This document shows, one piece after another, positions 1-6,057 of a stretch of DNA of 6,970 nt. Position 1 is the first letter of the stretch; each line of letters starts with the position of its first letter. A program made the position numbers and the translations under genes. Source of the stretch: Methanosarcinales archaeon (GTDB lineage Archaea; Halobacteriota; Syntropharchaeia; Alkanophagales; Methanospirareceae); the NCBI GenBank assembly GCA_025464425.1, contig JAODGV010000069.1, positions 1-6,970 of the forward strand, in the 5' to 3' direction. A model generated the notes under the pieces. The model was not told the origin of the DNA and made no database searches. It saw only the letters and a program-made list of their open reading frames with translations.

Positions 1-1
1 A

Positions 2-250
2 TACATAAGTTACGAAGATTTTCTGGTGCTATGCGATGAATATACCCTGGCAGAACCGGTGGACGATAAAATAGGTAGATATTCGCCCGCATATTCTGTG
101 CATCATGACCCTGTAAGATGGTTCTCTTCGGTAGTGTCGGTTTATGTGGGGGCTAAGAGCCCGGGTGTTATTTTTCATCCGCTTTTACCGATGAAGACCG
201 GATACAGATCGCATGGCTATGGAATTTACCGCCTGTTCTGGATGTATTGA
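2..250 (+). CDS. C-terminal end of an unidentified protein (5' end outside window)
   Basis: An open frame enters from the left edge and runs 82 codons to a TGA at 248-250. A GTG at 26 is the first possible internal start, but the frame is already open before it, so I read this as the tail of a longer gene. Codon choice (ATA, AGA, GAT, GGT) resembles the neighbours, which favours real coding, at least through about base 190. The residues are polar and aromatic, with no membrane helix, so it is not the end of a FecCD-type permease. A substrate-binding protein would be expected beside an ABC ATPase, but I see no motif that proves it. The stop lies 5 bases before the ATPase ATG, so the two are probably co-transcribed. 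I do not recognise the family. Confidence 0.45.
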   Translation, partial: YISYEDFLVLCDEYTLAEPVDDKIGRYSPAYSVHHDPVRWFSSVVSVYVGAKSPGVIFHPLLPMKTGYRSHGYGIYRLFWMY

Positions 251-255
251 ACGAG

Positions 256-1530
256 ATGGGCTTGAAAGTGGAGGATGTGGACGCTTGCTATGGTGCCAGG
301 CAGGTTCTGGCGAGTATCAACTTCGAAGCGGCTCGTGGTGAGTTCCTGGGCATCATCGGACCCAATGGCTCGGGTAAGACCACATTATTGAGAGCGATAA
401 CACGAATCTTATATCCCGCTAAAGGCGCGATTATGCTCGATGGACGCTCGATATACGGGCTTGATGCGCGTGAATTCGCACGTAGATTCGCACTGGTGCC
501 ACAGGATACAGCGGTTAATTTTGAGTTCTCGGCTCTTGACATCGTGCTAATGGGCAGGAATCCATATCTGAACCGCTGGGAACTCGAGAGTAAGAAAGAT
601 ATTGAGATAGCCAGGGAGTGTATGGAACTCACCAGCTGCTGGCATCTCGCTGATAGACCGATTACAGAATTGAGTGGTGGTGAGAGGCAGCTTGTGGTGA
701 TTGCGAGGGCACTGACGCAGGAGCCTGATGTGCTGCTGCTCGATGAGCCCACTTCTCACCTCGATATAAACTATCAGATAGAGATAATGGAGCTTCTGAA
801 ACGTCTGACCACGGAGAAGAGGCTGATAGTAATAGCGGTGATACACGACCTCAATCTGGCTGCACTCTACTGTGATCGGCTTGTGTTGCTACATCGTGGA
901 CGTGTGGTCGCTATTGGCAACCCGGATCAGGTATTAACCCCTGAACACATAAAGACAACGTTCGGCGCTGATGTTATAGTGAACAGGCATGTGATAACCA
1001 ACCACTGCCACGTATCACCCGTACCGGCATCGGCGATACTGCATGATGTGAAGCCAGAAAGCGACCACCGTACTACGGTTCATCTCATATGTGGCGGTGG
1101 TACCGGCGCACCATTGATGCATTCACTCACCATGAAAGGGTATGAAGTGAGTGCGGGTGTCCTGAATATGCTGGATACCGATTATGAACTGGCGCAGTTC
1201 CTGCGTTTGCGTGTTGTTCGGGAAGCACCGTTCTCACCGATAGGCGAGAAAGCGTTTCGTGAACTCCTGACATTGATAAGGAATGTGGATGTTGTTATAG
1301 TCTGTGATATGCCTATCGGCATGGGTAATTTGAGGAATCTGGAAGCGGCAGCGGTGGCTTCTGAGATGGGCAAGCCAGTATTAATCTTCAATGGTATCGA
1401 GACCAGGGACTTTACCGGTGGTGAAGCCACGAAACTCTTTGATGCATTGAAGAACCGTGGTGCAATACCGGTGAGAGATACTATGGAACTATTAGATAAA
1501 CTCAGAGATATTATTGAAGATCGTGAGTAA
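256..1530 (+). CDS. FecE/BtuD-family ABC transporter ATP-binding protein with C-terminal extra domain (corrinoid or iron-chelate uptake)
   Basis: This is the cytoplasmic ATPase that would power a FecCD/BtuC-type importer for cobalamin, haem or iron chelates. From ATG 256 the protein has 424 residues. Walker A GPNGSGKTT is at 35-43, the Q-loop Gln at 83, VLMGRNPYL (typical of the FecE/BtuD group) at 97-105, signature LSGGERQ at 139-145, Walker B VLLLDEP at 159-165, D-loop SHLD at 167-170 and the switch His at 197. All ATPase motifs are intact. The usual family length is about 250-270. Here an extra domain follows from about residue 275 to the end, opening with a glycine-rich ICGGGTGAP strand-loop. 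From memory, similar C-terminal extensions occur on haloarchaeal BtuD-type ATPases. An in-frame TTG at 247 would add three residues, but ATG 256 fits the family start better. No permease gene is visible. The substrate (corrinoid versus iron chelate) cannot be decided from sequence. Confidence 0.9.
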   Translation: MGLKVEDVDACYGARQVLASINFEAARGEFLGIIGPNGSGKTTLLRAITRILYPAKGAIMLDGRSIYGLDAREFARRFALVPQDTAVNFEFSALDIVLMGRNPYLNRWELESKKDIEIARECMELTSCWHLADRPITELSGGERQLVVIARALTQEPDVLLLDEPTSHLDINYQIEIMELLKRLTTEKRLIVIAVIHDLNLAALYCDRLVLLHRGRVVAIGNPDQVLTPEHIKTTFGADVIVNRHVITNHCHVSPVPASAILHDVKPESDHRTTVHLICGGGTGAPLMHSLTMKGYEVSAGVLNMLDTDYELAQFLRLRVVREAPFSPIGEKAFRELLTLIRNVDVVIVCDMPIGMGNLRNLEAAAVASEMGKPVLIFNGIETRDFTGGEATKLFDALKNRGAIPVRDTMELLDKLRDIIEDRE

Positions 1531-1538
1531 AATACGAG

Positions 1539-2228
1539 ATGCAGCGTGAATATGAGGAACAGGGCTTCTTCAGGTTCATTGCCTCTGGAGGTAAAGAACT
1601 GAAGTGTCTCAAGCCCGGTGAGCGGGATGTAAATACCACCGGCAGGATTATAGAGGCGACGCAAAAGGAGCTCATAACGAGGGAAGGCACGCACAGAACC
1701 GTTGTAGAAGGTGTTATAGCGGATTATACAGCGAAGATGCCGTTCTTATCATGGATTGTGCACCCGCAACTGGTGAGAGACCGTGTGATACGTGTGGAGA
1801 ATGCGTATGTTAGACGCTGGAATGGGCTTGTAACATTATACTTCGGCAGGAATACGAATCTATACGAGGCGAAAGTGCACTTCCCGGATTATAACGAATT
1901 GAATAAGCCACATAAGCGCACGATAGGTGATATAATAAGATGTCGAGGGGCATTTGATATAATAGTGGAGGGTGACATCCTGGACGACGGTGACAGGATG
2001 GTCGTTGATGACGGTACCGGCGCACTTGTACTGGTATTACAGCAGGTCTCGCAGCAGGTATCGCAGCCTGAGCAATTGTTATCATTTGGAACGCCGGTAA
2101 TAGTGCGGGGGGATGTGATATTGAGGAATGAGTATGTATTGATAGCGAAGAGTCTGAGGCAAAAGGATAACAGGCTTCTGCTGAGTGAGCTCGTTAGCTT
2201 CATGGCACGATATACGGTGTTATGGTGA
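1539..2228 (+). CDS. RPA-like OB-fold protein (probable nucleic-acid binding)
   Basis: The protein has 229 residues. About residues 24-110 look like one replication protein A type OB fold: LKPGERDVNTTGRI, then a basic hairpin (KELITREGTHRT), GVIADYTAK, a Trp at 72, and VENAYVRRWNGLVTLYFGRNT. This follows the RPA pattern of a strand followed by 'nayvr.w.g...l..g..t'. Residues about 127-212 look like a second OB fold (DIIVEGDILDD, VVDDGTGALVLV, GTPVIVRGDVI). Only two Cys are present (23 and 135), so there is no zinc finger of the kind seen in some archaeal RPAs. A four-residue QQVS unit is doubled at 168-175, in the loop after a second-domain strand. The gene begins 8 bases after the ATPase stop, with GTGAG (1523-1527) as a possible weak ribosome site, and its stop abuts the next gene. 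Single-stranded DNA or RNA binding is inferred from the fold. The family assignment is by eye and the partner is unknown. Confidence 0.65.
   Translation: MQREYEEQGFFRFIASGGKELKCLKPGERDVNTTGRIIEATQKELITREGTHRTVVEGVIADYTAKMPFLSWIVHPQLVRDRVIRVENAYVRRWNGLVTLYFGRNTNLYEAKVHFPDYNELNKPHKRTIGDIIRCRGAFDIIVEGDILDDGDRMVVDDGTGALVLVLQQVSQQVSQPEQLLSFGTPVIVRGDVILRNEYVLIAKSLRQKDNRLLLSELVSFMARYTVLW
2040..2063 (+). repeat. 12-base in-frame tandem duplication (QQVS x2)
   Basis: Two adjacent 12-base units, cagcaggtctcg and cagcaggtatcg, differ at one base and are followed by the start of a third (cag). They encode QQVSQQVSQ inside the second OB fold of the RPA-like protein. The repeat is in frame, so it lengthens a loop without breaking the gene. 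Confidence 0.8.
2224..2228 (+). promoter_or_regulatory. Ribosome binding site GGTGA for the prephenate dehydrogenase
   Basis: GGTGA matches the archaeal anti-Shine-Dalgarno complement and contains the stop codon of the RPA-like gene (TGG TGA). It sits 6 bases before ATG 2235 but directly touches ATG 2229, so spacing favours 2235 as the real start. The overlap suggests translational coupling between the two genes. Confidence 0.6.
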
Positions 2229-2234
2229 ATGTGG

Positions 2235-3140
2235 ATGAAGCGAGTGATGATAATAGGCGGTGCGGGAGGCATGGGGCGCTGGTTCGCACGGTTCTTCAAG
2301 GCCAATGGCGCTGATGTGGTCATCGTGGACAGGAGCGAGCGAACCGGTGAGATAGCCACTGAACTCGGTGTGAACTACAGGACCGCGGATATTTTAAAGG
2401 ATGCGGTGGACGAGATAGGGGATATGGATATATTACTCCTGTCGGTACCGATAGACCTGACCGTGAAGGCGATAGAGCGTGTGTGTCCGGTGATGCGGAG
2501 AGGTTCACTTATCATGGATGTAACGTCGGTGAAGAAGGTGCCGGTTGAGATGATGGCGCGCTACACAGCAGAAGAGGTGGAGATACTGGGTACGCATCCC
2601 CTATTTGGTCCTTCTGCGAAGAGTATGGAGGGTCAAACGATTATATTCGTACCTGAGCGTGTGAACCGCCTCTACAAATGGGTGTATGAGCTCTTTGTGC
2701 GCAGTGGTGCGAAGATAGAGATACTGAGTGCGGAGGAGCATGACCGGCTGATGAGCGTACTCCAGGGACTTTCTCATTTCGTGCTCATCACTCTCGGTAT
2801 CACATTAAAGGAGCTCAATTTCGATGTGGGAGCTGCAAGAAGGTTTATGAGTCCGATGTATGAGATACTGATAGATTTTGCAGGCAGGATACTGAATCAG
2901 GACCCGCGTCTGTACGCACTGATACAGCGCAATTTCGAGATGGAGAAGATACACAGGACATACATCGGTGTCGCCACCAGGCTTTATGAAGATATAGTTA
3001 CCGCGGATATAGAGGGGTTCATAGCAGAGATGGAGGCGGCGAGGGCGTGTCTCGATACAGAGCGTGCGATGCGAGAATCAGAGGCGGTGATAGAAGCGAA
3101 GATAGCGCTTGAACGTGCCCGGCGGCACACTTCGAAGTAA
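2235..3140 (+). CDS. tyrA: Prephenate dehydrogenase
   Basis: It catalyses NAD(P)-dependent oxidative decarboxylation of prephenate to 4-hydroxyphenylpyruvate in tyrosine synthesis, in the cytoplasm. From ATG 2235 it has 301 residues. The N-terminal Rossmann fold shows GGAGGMG at 8-14 and Asp32 closing the second strand (VVIVDRS), which suggests NAD rather than NADP. LLLSVPIDLT at 67-76 and the DVTSVK loop at 95-100 follow. GTHPLFGP at 119-126 carries the conserved catalytic-type His121. EHDR at 168-171 and LSHF at 179-182 (His181) are the expected helical-domain motifs. The C-terminal half is all helical, ending in a charged tail of about 30 residues. I see no fused chorismate mutase or ACT domain. 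ATG 2229 would add two residues, but the GGTGA site favours 2235. It is the last gene of the + strand run and has no other aromatic-pathway gene beside it here. Confidence 0.9.
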   Translation: MKRVMIIGGAGGMGRWFARFFKANGADVVIVDRSERTGEIATELGVNYRTADILKDAVDEIGDMDILLLSVPIDLTVKAIERVCPVMRRGSLIMDVTSVKKVPVEMMARYTAEEVEILGTHPLFGPSAKSMEGQTIIFVPERVNRLYKWVYELFVRSGAKIEILSAEEHDRLMSVLQGLSHFVLITLGITLKELNFDVGAARRFMSPMYEILIDFAGRILNQDPRLYALIQRNFEMEKIHRTYIGVATRLYEDIVTADIEGFIAEMEAARACLDTERAMRESEAVIEAKIALERARRHTSK

Positions 3141-3143
3141 CTT

Positions 3144-3163
3144 CAACCTTCAGCATCAGGTTG
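3144..3163. terminator. Small hairpin between convergent transcripts, possible terminator
   Basis: CAACCT (3144-3149) and AGGTTG (3158-3163) form a perfect 6-bp stem with an 8-base loop. It starts four bases after the tyrA stop and is followed on the + strand by a short TTTAT. It lies exactly between the convergent ends of tyrA and tRNA-Gly. The stem is short and the T-run weak, so a termination role is only plausible. Confidence 0.35.
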
Positions 3164-3167
3164 TTTA

Positions 3168-3238
3168 TGCGTCGACCGGGATTTGAACCCGGGCTGTGGG
3201 CTTGGAAGGCCCAAGTCATACCCCTAGACCATCGACGC
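3168..3238 (-). tRNA. tRNA-Gly(TCC): tRNA-Gly (anticodon TCC)
   Basis: Read on the minus strand, the 71 bases fold as a cloverleaf. The acceptor strand GCGTCGA pairs with TCGACGC, leaving A as discriminator. The D arm is GTC...GAC around TAGGGGTAT. The anticodon stem TGGGC/GCCCA encloses loop CTTCCAA with anticodon TCC. The variable loop has 4 bases, and the T arm is CCGGG-TTCAAAT-CCCGG. It decodes GGA, and GGG by wobble. No intron is present and the 3' CCA is not encoded, so it must be added afterwards. Only 15 bases separate it from the L14 stop, so it may be cut from an L14-tRNA transcript or use a promoter inside the end of L14. Confidence 0.95.
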
Positions 3239-3253
3239 ATATCATAAGATTAA

Positions 3254-3652
3254 CTATACGATGATAGTAGCAGCCGAAGCGATTGCAGAGAACCGTTCAA
3301 CCGCTTCTCTTGCTACCGGACCGCGTATCTCCGAACCTTTCGGCATGCCCTTGTCATCAACTATGACAGCGGCATTGTCCTCGAACTTCACTCTCAACCC
3401 CGAGGGACGCCTGTACTCCTTGCGCTGTCTCACTATCACCGCCTTCAATATCTGCTTCTTTATCTCAGGTCTGCCTTTCTTCACCGTTATCACGACCATA
3501 TCGCCCACGCCTGCACTTGGATACCTGTTCTTCACGCCGCGGTAGCCCTTTACCGCAATGATCTGGAGTACTTTGGCACCGGTATTATCAACACACTCCA
3601 GTCGAGCGCCAGCAGGTAGCGCCCTCGTCACTTTCGCTCTTATGCCCTTCAT
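3254..3652 (-). CDS. rpl14p: Large ribosomal subunit protein L14 (uL14, archaeal type)
   Basis: It is a structural protein of the 50S subunit that binds 23S rRNA near the subunit interface. The 132 residues equal the usual archaeal/eukaryotic-type length, longer than the roughly 122 of bacterial L14. Recognisable stretches are LECVDNTGAKVLQIIAVKGY at 18-37, SAGVGDMVVITVKKGRPEIKK at 46-66, and the C-terminal GSEIRGPVAREAVERF followed by ASAATIIV. No damage is visible. The start ATG is preceded by GGCAAG, a weak ribosome site, and an upstream in-frame stop limits other starts. In most archaea L14 lies between S17 and L24 in the large ribosomal cluster. Here it lies between a radical SAM gene and tRNA-Gly, so it is detached from that cluster. 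Confidence 0.97.
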   Translation of the reverse strand: MKGIRAKVTRALPAGARLECVDNTGAKVLQIIAVKGYRGVKNRYPSAGVGDMVVITVKKGRPEIKKQILKAVIVRQRKEYRRPSGLRVKFEDNAAVIVDDKGMPKGSEIRGPVAREAVERFSAIASAATIIV

Positions 3653-3667
3653 CTTGCCTGTACTAAC

Positions 3668-3690
3668 TATTATAATTATTCATTAAAATT
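3668..3690 (-). promoter_or_regulatory. Candidate TATA-type promoter of rpl14p
   Basis: The 42-base gap between the radical SAM stop and the L14 start is nearly all A/T. On the minus strand it holds ATTTTAAT (3689-3682) and TTATAATA (3675-3668). The first lies about 30 bases before the ATG, suitable for an archaeal TATA box with a very short leader. The second is too close unless initiation occurs inside the gene. Assigned by position and composition only. Confidence 0.35.
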
Positions 3691-3694
3691 CAAT

Positions 3695-4708
3695 TCAATC
3701 AATATCGAGCAGCCATGGCTCCTTCAGACCTGCGGGACAGTTTCTCCTCAAATGGCATTCGCCACAGTTCCTGCTGTTACTCACGCAGCCGGCGAGCTTC
3801 GCATATGCGAGGGCGACTTTTGCTCCTTTGTGGTGCATATCCGCGTCTTTCATCTTATCTGCGATCGCAACTGCGCGTTTTGAGACTTCAACCGGGTAAT
3901 ATCCGCCCCACCATACGTTCTCCAGCCCGCTATTCTCCGATACCTTTCTGCCTATCTCATCCATCTTCGCCCTCGTCGGTCCCGGATGGTAATACAGTAT
4001 GTAATTGGGTCTGAATGGTATGATACGAAAAGGCACAGTGGGGTCTATCGAAGCGAGGAACTCTGCTATGGCTTCTATCTCGTTATCATTTATACCGGGT
4101 ATGACAATGGTTCTGAACGTGCGGATCTTATCCCTGCCGTTCTTGATGAGGAACTCGGCATTGCGGAGAACCGGTTCAACCGGTGCTCCTGTGATAGCAC
4201 GGTGTGTATCATCATGGAACGCCTTTATCTCGAAGTTGAGATAGGAGCATAGCTGAATAACCTGCTTGAGTGTGTCCAGACTGAGGAATCCGTTGGTGGC
4301 AAAACCCACGCCCAGCCCGGGAATATGCTCTTTCACCAGTGTTACAACCTTCTTTATATAGGGTAGATGTATGGTAGGCTCGCCACCGGTGAAACTCAGC
4401 CGGTTCACGCCCATTTTCTTTCCTTCTTGCGATTGTATTCGCATTAAAGCTTCATGGGCGAGCTCTTCCGGTGCGACATAACCACGATAGAACCAGCCAC
4501 TGCCCGGATACTGCGATAGACGATACGCATTGCAATATATGCATCTGAAGTTACAGCCGAGCATCGTCACAGAATAGCTGTGGAGAACCTGAGCGAGGTT
4601 GCAATATGCTATTTCAGGAACGGTGACGCCACAAACGCCTGTTTCACCCGCCAGACGATCAACACCGCATTCCCAGCTACAGAGCCTGCAATTCTCAAAA
4701 TCCTTCAT
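3695..4708 (-). CDS. PflX/PflA-like radical SAM iron-sulfur protein with extra Cys clusters
   Basis: The protein has 337 residues. Its radical SAM cluster motif CNFRCIYC has Cys 52, 56 and 59, which would bind the 4Fe-4S cluster that cleaves S-adenosylmethionine. FTGGEPT at 106-112 is the usual SAM-contact strand. The N terminus carries C7-x2-C10-x3-C14 and C26 within CRLCSWECGVDRLAGETGVCG, the signature opening of the PflX / pyruvate formate-lyase-activase-like group (COG1313-like). A second Cys set at 308, 315, 318 and 324 near the C terminus could hold another cluster. GAGAGAG at 4711-4717 gives a good ribosome site just before the ATG. No glycyl-radical enzyme or other obvious substrate is adjacent, so the reaction is unknown. 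It is not the methyl-CoM reductase arginine methylase Mmp10, whose N terminus differs. Confidence 0.85.
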   Translation of the reverse strand: MKDFENCRLCSWECGVDRLAGETGVCGVTVPEIAYCNLAQVLHSYSVTMLGCNFRCIYCNAYRLSQYPGSGWFYRGYVAPEELAHEALMRIQSQEGKKMGVNRLSFTGGEPTIHLPYIKKVVTLVKEHIPGLGVGFATNGFLSLDTLKQVIQLCSYLNFEIKAFHDDTHRAITGAPVEPVLRNAEFLIKNGRDKIRTFRTIVIPGINDNEIEAIAEFLASIDPTVPFRIIPFRPNYILYYHPGPTRAKMDEIGRKVSENSGLENVWWGGYYPVEVSKRAVAIADKMKDADMHHKGAKVALAYAKLAGCVSNSRNCGECHLRRNCPAGLKEPWLLDID

Positions 4709-4710
4709 TT

Positions 4711-4717
4711 CTCTCTC
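4711..4717 (-). promoter_or_regulatory. Ribosome binding site GAGAGAG for the radical SAM gene
   Basis: The purine run GAGAGAG on the minus strand lies 2 bases before ATG 4708. It is the clearest leadered start on the minus strand of this window and supports the chosen start, which places the CxxCxxxC motif seven residues in. Confidence 0.45.
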
Positions 4718-4746
4718 AATACTACACTCTTAATTTATCTTACAGG

Positions 4747-4755
4747 AATTAAAAT
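4747..4755 (-). promoter_or_regulatory. Candidate TATA-type promoter of the radical SAM gene
   Basis: ATTTTAATT on the minus strand lies about 40 bases before ATG 4708. Initiation about 25 bases downstream would leave a leader of some 18 bases that includes GAGAGAG. The same octamer ATTTTAAT occurs upstream of rpl14p. A nearer AT run (AGATAAATTA, 4740-4731) would instead give a leaderless message. The call rests on position only. Confidence 0.3.
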
Positions 4756-4764
4756 CATGAATAA

Positions 4765-6057
4765 CTACTGCTGTATCTCCACCTCAACCGTAGTCTTTTC
4801 AAGATACAGCTGTATCCCATGCCCGTGCCCGTAAAACTCAACTGTTACCGTCCCATCGTTGACAGCAGCGGGCGAATAGTCATCATAAGTTAAATCGGAT
4901 TCTCTAAGTGTCTTATTAAGCCATGCACTGCAGACAGAGGGATACTCAGTGGAGATGTTAATACTCACATTGGGGTAATAATAGTAATCGGAAATGAGTT
5001 TATAGTCACGCCGGAACAACCGCACGGATATCGAGGTGGCACCACGGTAACCCGAGACGGTGTTCCCTGTTAAATTTACCAGTGAGATGTTTATTTGCGG
5101 TACACCACCTGATTTATTGAACGAGATATTGAAATCATAGAGCACCAGCCCGCCTGCGGTCTGGCTCTTTATCACCGCACCGTGTTCATACGATAGGTTG
5201 TGGTCCGGCAGGTACTTGTAATTGCTTGTGAATGTGATAGCGCCGGAGGCGCTGACGAGAGAGCCATCAAAACCGCTGTAATCAATGCTTACATTAATCA
5301 ACACAGGCGTTTTTGAAGGGTCCCAGGTTCTTAGTTCAGCCCGGAACTGCACGTACCGATGCCCGTTGAGCGTGGGGAATATAGATGACAGATTTTGACC
5401 ATTTTCTACCACCACCCAGTCTGTGGAGTTTGACATATCTCCGTTCATGGAAGTTCTCACCTTCATCACAATCTCTGTATTGGATGGTCTCGTTTCGTTC
5501 CACGAGATGTTATAATAGCATGTGTTATTGCTCCCGGTGTCATAACCGATGCTTCCAGAATATTTACTCATGTTAGATTCGATATACCCCTCGGAGTAAG
5601 GATAGGTGAGCTTCAAATCACCACCTTCAACGGTTACATCGCCATAAACGACGGTGAAATTATCGGTGAAGTTGGTCATGGTCCATCGTGTGCCGGAAGT
5701 GGTGGTGCCCGGCTCGTGCACACGCACGGTGATGCACTCACCGTCTGGATTGAAGCTTAAAGAACCCGCGGATAGTGGTAAAGAAAATATGGATTCTTCA
5801 ATCGGGCTCATTTTAACAGGCACGGAAGTGGATGCTATTGATGATTCAGCATGCATGAGATATTTCATACTGGCGCGTAGCACGGCGAAATCATCGGCTA
5901 CCTCATCGGCATGCTGGAATTCGCATTTCTTCGTCTCTATCGGTACAACGACGGCGATATACATCGTGGTGGCAAAGAATACAACACCGAGGATCATGAG
6001 GATCCCGGTTACAATAGCCTGAGCATCATCCGTAGCTGGTGCACCGATTATTCGCAT
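4765..6057 (-). CDS. Predicted surface glycoprotein with pilin-like N-terminal membrane helix
   Basis: The protein has 430 residues and its function is unknown. Residues about 14-38 (AIVTGILMILGVVFFATTMYIAVVV) form a single N-terminal membrane helix preceded by Asp-Asp-Ala-Gln. It is followed by a polar stretch, CEFQHADEVADDFAVLR. This layout is seen in archaeal pilin-like membrane proteins. The rest should lie outside the cell. It is rich in Ser, Thr, Asn and Tyr and is probably beta-sandwich, with a module running from ISWNET through MKVRTS and RYVQFRAELRT to TPVLINVSIDY (about 184-270). I count 17 N-X-S/T sequons, pointing to heavy N-glycosylation. From about residue 190 to the end it matches the next gene upstream, so the two are tandem paralogues. 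A pilus, S-layer-associated or adhesin role is inference. No canonical class III prepilin cleavage site is certain. Confidence 0.7.
   Translation of the reverse strand: MRIIGAPATDDAQAIVTGILMILGVVFFATTMYIAVVVPIETKKCEFQHADEVADDFAVLRASMKYLMHAESSIASTSVPVKMSPIEESIFSLPLSAGSLSFNPDGECITVRVHEPGTTTSGTRWTMTNFTDNFTVVYGDVTVEGGDLKLTYPYSEGYIESNMSKYSGSIGYDTGSNNTCYYNISWNETRPSNTEIVMKVRTSMNGDMSNSTDWVVVENGQNLSSIFPTLNGHRYVQFRAELRTWDPSKTPVLINVSIDYSGFDGSLVSASGAITFTSNYKYLPDHNLSYEHGAVIKSQTAGGLVLYDFNISFNKSGGVPQINISLVNLTGNTVSGYRGATSISVRLFRRDYKLISDYYYYPNVSINISTEYPSVCSAWLNKTLRESDLTYDDYSPAAVNDGTVTVEFYGHGHGIQLYLEKTTVEVEIQQ

Noticed and set aside
288..846. Open frames on the minus strand opposite the ABC ATPase
   Set aside because: They lie fully across the conserved Walker A to Walker B coding region, encode Ser/Arg-rich low-complexity residues and match no family. 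They are shadows of the real gene.
1078..1530. The ATPase C-terminal domain as a separate gene
   Set aside because: No stop codon or ribosome site lies between the two parts, and the frame is continuous, so it is a fused domain.
1182..2359. Several minus strand open frames opposite the ATPase tail, the RPA-like gene and the tyrA start
   Set aside because: They cross gene boundaries and overlap each other, with no family motifs. The + strand frames are contiguous and conserved.
3129..3138. Perfect 10-base palindrome ACTTCGAAGT at the tyrA end
   Set aside because: It lies inside the last codons, is short, has no partner copy in the window, and is likely chance.
3019..3240. Minus strand open frame covering the tRNA and tyrA end
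   Set aside because: Its first residues are the translated tRNA-Gly and the rest is antisense tyrA. It is not a gene.
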